From contig MFGM01000059.1 of NCBI GenBank assembly GCA_001778275.1, positions 1-10,158 on the forward strand: 10,158 nt of DNA, given 5' to 3'. The notes under the pieces are model-generated. The model had not been told where the DNA came from. It saw nothing but the letters and a program-made list of their open reading frames with translations, and ran no database searches. A program made the position numbers and the translations under genes. Each line of letters opens with the position of its first letter. The first letter of the stretch is position 1. The DNA comes from Candidatus Falkowbacteria bacterium RIFOXYC2_FULL_48_21. GTDB taxonomy: Bacteria > Patescibacteriota > Patescibacteriia > UBA11705 > JABHMO01. Shown one piece after another: positions 1 through 5,984 of this stretch.

Positions 1-18
1 TAAAAGCGGAATATTCAT
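1..18 (-). CDS. Possible start of a divergent gene, cut by the left edge
   Basis: On the minus strand an ATG at 18 opens a frame (MNIPLL) that stays open to the window edge. It lies about 15 bases downstream of a promoter-like sequence at 38-66 on the same strand. No Shine-Dalgarno is visible, which matches the other housekeeping-side genes here. Six codons cannot be identified, so this is only a candidate. Confidence 0.25.
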
Positions 19-37
19 TATTTGTTAAACTGTTTCC

Positions 38-66
38 AGCTTATCATAGAAAAAAGCGCTTGGCAA
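38..66 (-). promoter_or_regulatory. Candidate leftward promoter
   Basis: Read on the minus strand: -35 TTGCCA (66-61), a 17-base spacer, then -10 TAAGCT (43-38), preceded by TGA giving an extended -10 TG. It has the architecture of the other promoters in this window but a weaker -10. It would serve a gene leaving the window to the left. Confidence 0.4.
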
Positions 67-153
67 GCGGTGTCGCAAGTCTATAGTCTAAAGGTAAAAG
101 TCAAAAGTCCAGTGCTTAATTGTTCGCGCTTTGCAAAGGTTCCTTCGGTCTGT

Positions 154-182
154 TTGACTTCGTTTGGCAGGTATGCTATCAT
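154..182 (+). promoter_or_regulatory. Promoter of nusA (extended -10)
   Basis: -35 TTGACT (154-159), a 17-base spacer, -10 TATCAT (177-182) and a TGC extended -10 (174-176). The predicted transcription start is near 189, giving a leader of about 130 bases before nusA. Only one base differs from the sigma-70 consensus in each hexamer. Confidence 0.75.
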
Positions 183-190
183 CAAATCAA

Positions 191-222
191 GCTAGTTTAT
201 TATGATTAAACTAGCCTTTTTT
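191..222 (+). terminator. Terminator-like hairpin at the start of the nusA leader
   Basis: The stem GCTAGTTTA (191-199) pairs with TAAACTAGC (207-215) over a 7-base loop, and T217-T222 follows after a C. It lies downstream of the nusA promoter, within a few bases of the predicted transcription start, so it would act on nusA transcripts themselves. It could also terminate rightward transcription from outside the window. The opposite strand has no comparable U run. Confidence 0.6.
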
Positions 223-236
223 ATACAAATCTAACA

Positions 237-309
237 TACGAATTTACGAATTATCTTTTGAACATGTTCCATTAATAATTCGCACATTCGTACGATTCGT
301 AAATTCGTA
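237..309. repeat. 15-bp perfect inverted repeat with 9-base repeats in the nusA leader
   Basis: TACGAATTTACGAAT (237-251) is the exact reverse complement of 295-309. AATTAT (249-254) and ATAATT (275-280) form a nested pair. The right arm also contains staggered 9-base units (ATTCGTACG then ATTCGTAAA from 286). The element ends 12 bases before the nusA start, so folding in the mRNA could affect translation. Confidence 0.7.
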
Positions 310-321
310 CCAACAAAATTT

Positions 322-1695
322 ATGCCAAATGAGATTAAAGCTGTTATCAAACAAATTTGCGCCGAGAAGGGACTGTCGGAAGAGTCGGTAATTGAAACCA
401 TCAACTCCGCTTTGGCCGCCGCTTTTCGCAAAGACTTCGGAGAAAAAAATCAAAACATCGTGGCCGAGTTCGATGTGGAAACGGGCAAGACCGTTGCTTT
501 TGACGTAAAGGAAGTGGTGGAAGATTTGACGCCGGAGGAGCTGGCGGAGATGGATCGTATCCGCCTCGAACGTGAAGCGCTCAAAGAAAAAATCGCCAGC
601 GGTGAAATTTCCGCTGATGAATTGCGCCATATGCGTGAAGAACGCGACGCGCAACAGCGAGAAGAAGATCCTCGCCAGGGCGGGGTCGCGGTCGAAGGGG
701 TGGAGGACGGCAAACATAAATTCAATCCGAAGACTGATATTCAGATTTCCGATGCGAAGAAATTGAAAAAATCGTATAAACTCGGCGATATCGTCAGGAC
801 GGGGCTGGATATCCCTGGTGATTTCGGCCGTATGGCCGCGCAAACGGCAAAACAAGTCATTATCCAGAAATTGCGCGAAGCGGAACGTAATATCAATTAT
901 CAAGATTACAAAGCCAAAGAAGGCCAGATCGTGACGGGCATGGTGCAGAAGTTCGAGGGCTACAATATTATTATTGACCTCGATAAGTCTTCCGCCATTC
1001 TTCCGCCGGCTGAACAGATCCGCACCGAACGGTTTCGCATCGGCGACCGAGTTAAAGTTTACATCGCCAGCGTTTCCCTCACCACGCGCGGGCCGGAAAT
1101 CATCGTGTCGCGCGCCCATCCGAAAATTGTAGAAATGCTTTTTGGCATTGAAATTCCGGAAATCGCCAACGGCACCATTGAAATCAAAGGCATCGCTCGC
1201 GAAGCGGGTGGACGAACCAAAATCGCCGTTTATACGGCGGACGAAAACATTGATCCGATCGGTTCATGCATCGGTCAGCGCGGCGCTAGAATCCAAACCA
1301 TTATTCATGAATTGGGTGGTGAAAAAATTGACATCATTGAATATTCCGATGATGCGCGCAAGTTTATCGGTAATGCGCTTTTGCCGGCCAAGGTCTCGGG
1401 CGTTGAGTTAAACGAAGCTGATCGCAGCGCCAACGTGATGGTGCCGGCGGAACAGTTGTCGCTGACCATCGGTCGCGCCGGCCAAAATGTGCGACTGGCT
1501 TCGAAGCTAACCGGCTGGAGAATTAACATTCGTGAAAAAGAAACGGGCAAGGCGGTGGCGGAAGCCGTGTCGCCAGAAGGCGCGTCGGCAGAAGTTAAAT
1601 TGGTGGAAGAAGCCAAGGCGGTAGTGGAGCCGCTAGTCGAACTGCCTGTCGAAGAAAAACCGAAAAAGCGCGGACGGAAGAAAAAAATGGAATAA
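322..1695 (+). CDS. nusA: Transcription termination/antitermination factor NusA
   Basis: NusA binds RNA polymerase and nascent RNA and modulates pausing, intrinsic termination and antitermination. The 457-residue product has the family order: an N-terminal polymerase-binding domain (1-195), an S1 domain (about 199-265, opening EGQIVTG), KH1 (about 266-345, GQRG loop at 318-321) and KH2 (about 345-405, GRAG at 384-387). The tail is acidic, then Lys/Arg-rich. The E. coli C-terminal AR repeats are absent, as in most bacteria. Residues about 68-134 form a highly charged insertion between the two halves of the N-terminal domain; the canonical sequence resumes at NPKTDIQISDAKK. The ATG at 322 has no Shine-Dalgarno. 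rimP, often found upstream, is absent from 1-321. The transcript starts at the promoter at 154-182. Identity is certain; the role of the insertion is unknown. Confidence 0.97.
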   Translation: MPNEIKAVIKQICAEKGLSEESVIETINSALAAAFRKDFGEKNQNIVAEFDVETGKTVAFDVKEVVEDLTPEELAEMDRIRLEREALKEKIASGEISADELRHMREERDAQQREEDPRQGGVAVEGVEDGKHKFNPKTDIQISDAKKLKKSYKLGDIVRTGLDIPGDFGRMAAQTAKQVIIQKLREAERNINYQDYKAKEGQIVTGMVQKFEGYNIIIDLDKSSAILPPAEQIRTERFRIGDRVKVYIASVSLTTRGPEIIVSRAHPKIVEMLFGIEIPEIANGTIEIKGIAREAGGRTKIAVYTADENIDPIGSCIGQRGARIQTIIHELGGEKIDIIEYSDDARKFIGNALLPAKVSGVELNEADRSANVMVPAEQLSLTIGRAGQNVRLASKLTGWRINIREKETGKAVAEAVSPEGASAEVKLVEEAKAVVEPLVELPVEEKPKKRGRKKKME

Positions 1696-1749
1696 GTTAG
1701 TCAGGTTAATCGTGCTAATCAAGTTAATCGTGTTAATCAAATTAATCAG
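1696..1749. repeat. Six 9-base tandem units after the nusA stop
   Basis: Six consecutive 9-mers begin on the base after the nusA stop: GTTAGTCAG, GTTAATCGT, GCTAATCAA, GTTAATCGT, GTTAATCAA, ATTAATCAG. They fill nearly all of the nusA-yidC gap. The units are too short and variable for a CRISPR. Similar spacers occur at 2505-2565 and 5881-5907. Confidence 0.85.
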
Positions 1750-1761
1750 ACTACTCCCAAT

Positions 1762-2514
1762 ATGGTGCATCTTTTCAACGTCATTCTTTATCAGCCGCTC
1801 TATAATATTTTAATTTGGTTTTACAACGTCATTCCCGGCCATGATATCGGTCTTGCGATTTTGGCCGTGACGATATTGGTAAAGTTGATATTGTTGCCGT
1901 TCAGTTTCCAATCGGTGCGCTCGCAAAAGGCGATGCAGGAGTTGCAGCCAAAGCTGGAGGCGTTGAAAAATAAGTTCAAAGGAGAAAAAGAAAAATTGGC
2001 CGCGGAGACCATGAAGCTGTACAAAGAAAACAAGGTCAATCCGTTATCTTCTTGCTTACCGCTGCTTATCCAGTTTCCGTTTTTAATCGCCGTGTACCAA
2101 GCTTTCCGCGTCGGTGTCACTGGCGAGCATTTGGAATTGCTTTATCCATTCGTGGCCAACCCGGGTCAAGTCAACGCCCTGGCTTTCGGATTTGTCAACA
2201 TGGCCACGCCGAACATTTGGCTGGCCGTGCTTTCCGGTATCGCGCAATATTTGCAAACGCGCATGTTGCCCATAAAGATGCCATCGGCCAAAACGCCGGG
2301 AGCGAAGGACGAAAGTTTGATGGCGAACATGAATAAAAGCATGCAGTATTTCATGCCGTTCATGACGATTTTGATTGGCATGCAACTGCCGGCCGGACTG
2401 ACCTTTTATTGGTTTATCACTACGGTGTTGACGGTGGTACAACAAAAGTTCATGTTCCGAAAGAAAGAAGTGCCGGCGGTGGAGATTATTCCTCCGGGGG
2501 AGAAAGCGAATTAA
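1762..2514 (+). CDS. yidC: Membrane protein insertase YidC/Oxa1 family
   Basis: YidC inserts and folds membrane proteins alone or with SecYEG. The 250-residue product is the short form without the large periplasmic domain of E. coli. Hydrophobic segments lie at about 5-25, 28-48, 92-115, 143-165 and 195-228, with a charged amphipathic cytoplasmic hairpin between the second and third (MQELQPKLEALKNKFKGEKE). PLSSCLPLLIQFPF and QLPAGLTFYWFIT are family signatures. The basic residue of the hydrophilic groove (Arg in E. coli and B. subtilis) appears to be Lys41, a conservative change. No Shine-Dalgarno precedes the ATG. No promoter or terminator is visible between it and nusA, so the two are probably co-transcribed. 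Confidence 0.95.
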   Translation: MVHLFNVILYQPLYNILIWFYNVIPGHDIGLAILAVTILVKLILLPFSFQSVRSQKAMQELQPKLEALKNKFKGEKEKLAAETMKLYKENKVNPLSSCLPLLIQFPFLIAVYQAFRVGVTGEHLELLYPFVANPGQVNALAFGFVNMATPNIWLAVLSGIAQYLQTRMLPIKMPSAKTPGAKDESLMANMNKSMQYFMPFMTILIGMQLPAGLTFYWFITTVLTVVQQKFMFRKKEVPAVEIIPPGEKAN

Positions 2515-2565
2515 GCGATTGAGCGAATTGAGAGAATCGAGCGAATTAAGCGAATTTAACGATTG
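2505..2565. repeat. 9-base tandem units across the yidC stop
   Basis: AGCGAATTA (2505-2513) is followed by AGCGATTG, AGCGAATTG, AGAGAATCG, AGCGAATTA, AGCGAATTT and a decayed AACGATTG. The array begins inside the last codons of yidC and includes its TAA. The unit differs from that at 1696-1749 but has the same 9-base period and position. Confidence 0.8.
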
Positions 2566-2584
2566 ATGCAAGTGGCTTCCATAT

Positions 2585-2893
2585 ATGCGTATAGCGTTTA
2601 AACAATTAAAAGCACTTCCGGTTTTTACCGAGTCCGGCTTGAGTATCGGCCGCGTGGTTGACATTGAAATTGACGTGAATAATCACGGCGTTGGCAAATA
2701 TATTGTCAGCGCTTGGCCGGCGATATTGAAAAGAGAAAAGTTGTTTATTGCGCCAGACCAAATTGTGGCGATTGATTCGGAAAAGGTGATTGTTCGGGAT
2801 GGTGCGGTGAAAGTGGCGGAACCGAAGCGGCTGTTTTCCGCCGCGCCGGCAAAAGAGGCGGCCACCGCCGTTAATGCGGAAGTGGGTGATTAA
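2585..2893 (+). CDS. PRC-barrel domain protein
   Basis: PRC barrels are small beta domains found in photosynthetic reaction centre H subunits and in RimM; stand-alone copies are of unknown function. The 102-residue product shows the pattern: opening FKQLKALPVFTESGLSIGRV, the VVDIEIDV strand, GKYIVSA, then LFIAPDQIVAIDSEKVIVRDG. The last 25 residues are Ala-rich and probably disordered. No signal peptide is seen, so it is likely cytoplasmic. The ATG at 2585 lacks a Shine-Dalgarno. Its end abuts or overlaps the next gene, depending on that gene's start, which suggests co-transcription with yidC. The fold assignment is fairly sure; the function is open. Confidence 0.82.
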   Translation: MRIAFKQLKALPVFTESGLSIGRVVDIEIDVNNHGVGKYIVSAWPAILKREKLFIAPDQIVAIDSEKVIVRDGAVKVAEPKRLFSAAPAKEAATAVNAEVGD

Positions 2894-2897
2894 CATT

Positions 2898-3833
2898 ATG
2901 GAATTGAATGCGCTCGAAAAAAGCATTTTGCAAACGATCACGTATTTTGCTATCTACCATTTTCCCCTAACAGCGCTTGAGGTTTTTAGAAATTTGTGGC
3001 AAACCCCGGTCGGCGCAACCATCGTTAGCGTTGAAGTCGGGTTGACTGATTTAATAGAAAAAGAAATCATCGCGTCCCGCGATGGATTTTTTTTCCTAAA
3101 AAAACAAGCGGAAGATCCGGTGCGGTTGCGTCGCGAGCGATATTTGGTTGCCAAGGAGAAGATGGAAAAAGGTTTAAAATACATCAAGCTGATGGCGCGG
3201 TTGCCATTTGCTCGTGCCGTGTTTGTCGTTAACAATCTCGGTTACTTGAACGCGCCGGATGATGCGGATATTGATCTGGCGATTATTTCAGCGAAAAACC
3301 GCATTTGGACAGCGCGTTTTGTTTGCGCCGGACTGATGAAGTTGTTCAACAAGCGGCCGACGGCTAAAACACAGAAAAACAGAATTTGCTTGAGCTTCTT
3401 TGTTGATGAAAATCAGCTTGATCTCCGATCGCTGGCGTATGAAAGCGATATTCATTTTACTTATTGGATTAGACAATTCATGCCGGTTTGTGGCGACGAG
3501 GCGTTGATCAACCGATTTTTCACGGCTAACGGCTGGACGAGTCAATCGTTGCCCAACCTTTGGCCGATTAACGTGAATGAACGCTGGCGCGTGACGGGGG
3601 CGAGCACGTTCAAGCGGTCAAGCGAAACGATATTGTCAGGCCGGGCGGGTGATTGGCTGGAAAAGTTTTTGAAAAAGTGGCAATTGAAAATCATGCCGCG
3701 CCGCTTGCTCGAACTGGCCGTTTCCAACCCCAAGGATGTGGTGCTTGGTGACGCCGTTTTGAAATTTCATGACAAAGATACGCGTCTCGCGATTCGCGAT
3801 CGGTGGCAAAAAGAGGTGGCCGACGTTTTTTGA
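2898..3833 (+). CDS. Nucleotidyltransferase-fold protein with N-terminal winged helix
   Basis: The 311-residue product begins with a helical, winged-helix-like part (about 1-70). An NTase-like core follows: VVNNLGYLNAPDDADIDLAII at about 110-130, then IWTARF, and CLSFFVDENQLDL at 164-176. The D124-x-D126 pair matches the metal-binding DxD of minimal nucleotidyltransferases. The usual Gly-Ser helix start is replaced by Asn-Asn (112-113), so activity is uncertain. Proteins with this layout are, to my knowledge, common and uncharacterised in CPR genomes. The ATG at 2898 is chosen because it avoids a 20-base overlap with the PRC gene; an in-frame ATG at 2874 is the alternative. Its TGA stop lies inside the -35 box of the next promoter. 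Confidence 0.7.
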   Translation: MELNALEKSILQTITYFAIYHFPLTALEVFRNLWQTPVGATIVSVEVGLTDLIEKEIIASRDGFFFLKKQAEDPVRLRRERYLVAKEKMEKGLKYIKLMARLPFARAVFVVNNLGYLNAPDDADIDLAIISAKNRIWTARFVCAGLMKLFNKRPTAKTQKNRICLSFFVDENQLDLRSLAYESDIHFTYWIRQFMPVCGDEALINRFFTANGWTSQSLPNLWPINVNERWRVTGASTFKRSSETILSGRAGDWLEKFLKKWQLKIMPRRLLELAVSNPKDVVLGDAVLKFHDKDTRLAIRDRWQKEVADVF

Positions 3834-3858
3834 CGACCTTTTTTATGCATGCTATTAT
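3830..3858 (+). promoter_or_regulatory. Promoter of the coiled-coil gene pair
   Basis: -35 TTGACG (3830-3835), a 17-base spacer, -10 TATTAT (3853-3858) and an extended -10 TGC (3850-3852). The -35 box contains the TGA stop of the upstream gene. The predicted start near 3865 leaves a short leader of about 23 bases before the ATG at 3888. Confidence 0.78.
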
Positions 3859-3887
3859 ATCGACATATTAAACTTGCTTAATTTTAT

Positions 3888-4286
3888 ATGGACGCGGAAA
3901 TAAAAAAAGAATTCGAAGATCTTGCCGTCATGATCGGCAACGGTTTTGCGAGGGTGGATGAACAGTTCGCGAAGGTGGATGAACGGTTTGTGAAGGTGGA
4001 TGAACGGTTTACGAAGGTGGATGAACAGTTCGGAGATATCAGATCCAAAATGGCAACCAAGGATGATTTGGCGCGCGTTGAGAGTCGGCTTGGCTCTCTT
4101 GAAATTAAGTTTGATCGTTTGCAAAGCGAGATCGAAGATATCAAAAGCACCCTTGATAACTTGGATAAGCGAGATAAAGCTGACTCCGATGCTTTTGCTC
4201 GGGACATACTAAACATGCGAGGGCGGATTGACGTATTGGAACAGGCATTGTTCGGGGAAAGGGTGGCTGGTGGCCAAGAAAATTAA
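3888..4286 (+). CDS. Short coiled-coil protein with four tandem heptads
   Basis: The 132-residue product is highly charged and almost wholly helical, with no signal peptide or membrane segment. Residues 21-48 are four near-identical heptads (ARVDEQF, AKVDERF, VKVDERF, TKVDEQF) with Val and Phe in the core positions. A second coiled coil follows (about 58-100), then a helical tail ending VLEQALFGERVAGGQEN. Such proteins normally form oligomeric rods. I do not recognise a function. It has its own promoter but no Shine-Dalgarno. The next gene shares its start sequence and could be a paralogue. A scaffold or partner-binding role is only a guess. Confidence 0.8.
   Translation: MDAEIKKEFEDLAVMIGNGFARVDEQFAKVDERFVKVDERFTKVDEQFGDIRSKMATKDDLARVESRLGSLEIKFDRLQSEIEDIKSTLDNLDKRDKADSDAFARDILNMRGRIDVLEQALFGERVAGGQEN
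3948..4031 (+). repeat. Four 21-bp tandem repeats encoding heptads
   Basis: Units at 3948-3968, 3969-3989, 3990-4010 and 4011-4031 differ from one another at only a few bases, all with the core AAGGTGGATGAAC or a one-base variant. The near identity at DNA level, beyond protein constraint, points to recent slippage expansion. Copy number may vary between strains. Confidence 0.9.
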
Positions 4287-4305
4287 CTGTTGGTTATATA
4301 CAAAT

Positions 4306-4509
4306 ATGGACGCGGAAAAACAAAAAAAAATTGAATCATTACGGCGTGAAATTGACGAAATTAACATTGAGCTTGATGAATTATTGAAAAAAGTTAAAAT
4401 CGGGCCGTTAATCAAAGAGGTTCTCGACATGAAGCAGCGAGTTGGCGCGCTCGAGGCGAAGTTCAAAGAATTTGTGGCCGCGGCCGGCAAGGTTTCAGTC
4501 GCCTCTTGA
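4306..4509 (+). CDS. Short coiled-coil protein, possible paralogue of its neighbour
   Basis: The 67-residue product is charged and helical: a coiled coil at about 5-30 (IESLRREIDEINIELDELL), a break at KIGPLIKE, and a second helix (VLDMKQRVGALEAKFKEFV). The ATG at 4306 is chosen because the 15 bases ATATGGACGCGGAAA (4304-4318) exactly repeat the start region of the preceding gene (3886-3900); an in-frame TTG at 4228 would overlap that gene by 59 bases. No Shine-Dalgarno or separate promoter is seen, so it is probably co-transcribed from 3830-3858. Its TGA stop lies within the -35 box of the riboswitch promoter. Function unknown. Confidence 0.72.
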   Translation: MDAEKQKKIESLRREIDEINIELDELLKKVKIGPLIKEVLDMKQRVGALEAKFKEFVAAAGKVSVAS

Positions 4510-4534
4510 CAGATTTTTTATTGTTTGCTAAATT
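4506..4534 (+). promoter_or_regulatory. Promoter of the SAM-riboswitch operon
   Basis: -35 TTGACA (4506-4511, full consensus), a 17-base spacer, -10 TAAATT (4529-4534) and an extended -10 TGC (4526-4528). The predicted start near 4541 lies just before the aptamer, so the leader RNA begins almost directly with the riboswitch. Confidence 0.78.
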
Positions 4535-4545
4535 AAGAATGTTCC

Positions 4546-4676
4546 TTAACAATCGAATAAATATCAAGAGTGAGGTTAGGGCTCTGGCCCAATGATCCTC
4601 CGGCAACCTAGCAAACGCAAAGGTGCCAACTCCAGCTCTTCATTAATAACATGAAGGGGCAGATAAGGTTCGTTAA
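4546..4676 (+). promoter_or_regulatory. SAM-I (S-box) riboswitch aptamer
   Basis: The S-box core is read directly: ATCAAGAG (4563-4570), GGCCC (4586-4590), ATGA, CGGCAACC (4601-4608), AAGGTGCCAA (4620-4629) and AGATAAGG (4661-4668). P3 is the CGGCAACC...GGTGCC arm; P4 is 4635-4660 (GCTCTTCAT with ATGAAGGGGC). P1 pairs CGAA (4554-4557) and TATC (4562-4565) with GATA (4662-4665) and TTCG (4669-4672), and may extend through TTAA (4546-4549) with TTAA. The class binds S-adenosylmethionine and usually turns genes off when SAM is abundant. The downstream terminator fits this. The genes it controls are not recognisable methionine genes. Confidence 0.93.
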
Positions 4677-4718
4677 TTCGAGCAAAAAGCTTTTTTTGTT
4701 TGGAAAAATTTTGGAAAC

Positions 4719-4770
4719 GGCTTTTATTCTGCGCTCTTCATGGGGAGGAGTTTGGAATAAGAGCCTTTTT
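4719..4770 (+). terminator. Riboswitch expression-platform terminator
   Basis: GGCTTTTATTC (4719-4729) pairs with GAATAAGAGCC (4755-4765) in 11 pairs with one G-U, followed by five T (4766-4770). A competing pairing is possible between the P1 3' strand GATAAGG (4662-4668) and TTTTATT (4722-4728), A-U and G-U rich. That would make aptamer and terminator mutually dependent, as in OFF-type S-box switches. The antiterminator is inferred; the terminator is seen. Confidence 0.82.
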
Positions 4771-4774
4771 GGTT

Positions 4775-4780
4775 GAAAGG
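4775..4780 (+). promoter_or_regulatory. Shine-Dalgarno deciding the start at 4790
   Basis: GAAAGG (4775-4780) lies nine bases before the ATG at 4790 and directly touches the ATG at 4781, so 4790 is favoured. A GGAGGAG at 4744-4750 sits in the terminator loop, too far from either ATG. Confidence 0.6.
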
Positions 4781-4789
4781 ATGGCGGCG

Positions 4790-5371
4790 ATGATTGAAAA
4801 AAAGATCATTCATGAAGCAATCAAGGAAGCGCAATTTGCGGAAAGTGTGGAGTTGATTGATGTCCCGACTCGTGGAGATGGCGTTGTTCTGTTGCGTTCT
4901 CGGTCGATGCCAGCGTGTGCTTTTGTGATGTGGGCACAAAGGAATACCAGCACGTTGAGTCAGATGGCGTTTGTTTCAAATGTCGATCAAGGGGACTTGG
5001 ATAGCCGGATGGAACGTTGTTATTCGGTTACATGTGCCTGTTGCTCGTCGGAGACTTACGGGATTGGAGAGATTAGCGGGCTTTCGGAACAAGAGCAAAA
5101 GGAATGGCTCCAGAAAGTGAAGCTTGAATTTCGAGATCAATTGATTCGCATTTGTCAGGACAATGGCGTTAAGATCATTTTTATGCGCATGGCGAGCGCA
5201 TGGAAAAGTCATTATGGCAGTACCGGCGGGTTGATCGTTTTTGAGGCCATTGAGCATTTGCCTTTGCTTCTTGCCATGTATCCGCGAGACTTGGTCAAGA
5301 AAGAACTTCGGTTTATTGATTATCGTCGAAGCGGTGGGATGGAAGATTATGTGAATTATAGAGAACTATAA
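4790..5371 (+). CDS. Unknown protein, first gene of the SAM-riboswitch operon
   Basis: I do not recognise this 193-residue protein. It is mixed alpha/beta, with no signal peptide or membrane span. Hydrophobic strands at about 30-36 (GVVLLRS) and 127-132 (VKIIFM) and helices at 2-16 and 99-122 suggest a compact cytoplasmic fold. Six cysteines include a cluster at 77, 82, 84 and 85 (CYSVTCACC), a possible metal site, with Cys43 and Cys122 elsewhere. The frame is open from a TTG at 4700, but 4700-4770 is the riboswitch terminator, so translation must start at 4781 or 4790. The leader predicts that transcription is shut off when SAM is abundant. The next gene begins 18 bases after its stop, behind a perfect Shine-Dalgarno. 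Nothing resembles MetK, MetE, MetH or a methionine transporter. Confidence 0.8.
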   Translation: MIEKKIIHEAIKEAQFAESVELIDVPTRGDGVVLLRSRSMPACAFVMWAQRNTSTLSQMAFVSNVDQGDLDSRMERCYSVTCACCSSETYGIGEISGLSEQEQKEWLQKVKLEFRDQLIRICQDNGVKIIFMRMASAWKSHYGSTGGLIVFEAIEHLPLLLAMYPRDLVKKELRFIDYRRSGGMEDYVNYREL

Positions 5372-5389
5372 ACGGAAAGGAGGTGCGTC

Positions 5390-5884
5390 ATGGGAATGCA
5401 ATATTTTGTGAAAGCGAATGCGGACATGATCAGTGCGATGAGAAAGGTGGCGCAAGTGCGTCAAGCGGTTGAGGGATTGAAAGCGCGAGAACGGGCCACG
5501 GGTGAAGCATATGTGCGAGCTATGCGTGAGCGGGATGATTGGTTCAAGCGGTTGGGCGGTTGGCACGTTTTCGTCTATGGCGAATCAGAGCGGGAATTTA
5601 TGAGCGTTTGTAAGGTTCGAGCCACGCTTGACACATTGCTGAAGTCCGACGTTCCGTTTTATCGTTTTTATCGGTCAGAAGATCGGGAGAGCGCGATGTT
5701 GCTGGCCTCTTCTTTGGCCGCAGGCAAAACGGTTGAGGCGATACGGCGGCTGGAAAAATTGGGCGTGATCACGGCGGACGATCGGTTGATTTGCATTCAT
5801 GATCAAGTGCTGAAAATGACTACGCCAATTGAATGTTTCTCTCGAATGAATGGCGATTGGGAAAAGACGGATTGGTCTGTTTGA
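5390..5884 (+). CDS. Unknown protein, second gene of the SAM-riboswitch operon
   Basis: The 164-residue product is not recognised. The first 55 residues are a charged helix that could form a coiled coil (MRKVAQVRQAVEGLKARERA). A short strand-rich part follows (GGWHVFVYGESEREF), then a helical segment with DTLLKSDVPFYRFYRSEDRES. It is Trp- and Arg-rich in places and has no signal peptide or membrane span. The start has a near-perfect Shine-Dalgarno AAGGAGGTG (5377-5385); the ATG at 5396 in the same frame is a weaker alternative. It is tightly linked to the gene before it, so both should follow the SAM riboswitch and may act together. Confidence 0.82.
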   Translation: MGMQYFVKANADMISAMRKVAQVRQAVEGLKARERATGEAYVRAMRERDDWFKRLGGWHVFVYGESEREFMSVCKVRATLDTLLKSDVPFYRFYRSEDRESAMLLASSLAAGKTVEAIRRLEKLGVITADDRLICIHDQVLKMTTPIECFSRMNGDWEKTDWSV

Positions 5885-5907
5885 TTAACACGATTAACAG
5901 TTAACAT
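5881..5907. repeat. Three 9-base units after the stop at 5884
   Basis: TTGATTAAC, ACGATTAAC and AGTTAACAT follow one another from the stop codon of the preceding gene. This is the reverse-complement flavour of the GTTAATC array at 1696-1749 and keeps the 9-base period. Confidence 0.6.
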
Positions 5908-5984
5908 GGTTCACATTGGTCGGATCGATGAACTAGCGAAAATCGCTCCCATTTCGGGCGCGAATTTATAGAGGAGGATCAATA

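Noticed and set aside
244..1119. A 291-residue open frame antisense to nusA
   Set aside because: It lies wholly over the nusA leader and coding region, has no promoter or ribosome site, and nusA is unmistakable in the other strand.
1696..2565. CRISPR array
   Set aside because: The 9-base units have no spacers between them and no cas genes lie nearby.
2083..2664. A 193-residue minus-strand frame over yidC and the 9-base repeats
   Set aside because: The N-terminal part translates the repeat array (NSLNSLDSLNSL) and the rest is antisense to yidC.
4700..4789. TTG start at 4700 for the first riboswitch gene
   Set aside because: This stretch is the riboswitch terminator and its flanks; the TTG has no ribosome site, whereas 4790 does.
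5906..5971. A 21-codon frame (MVHIGRIDELAKIAPISGANL) before the receiver-like gene
   Set aside because: It has no Shine-Dalgarno and starts in the repeat spacer; its stop touching the next ribosome site may be chance. A leader peptide is not excluded.
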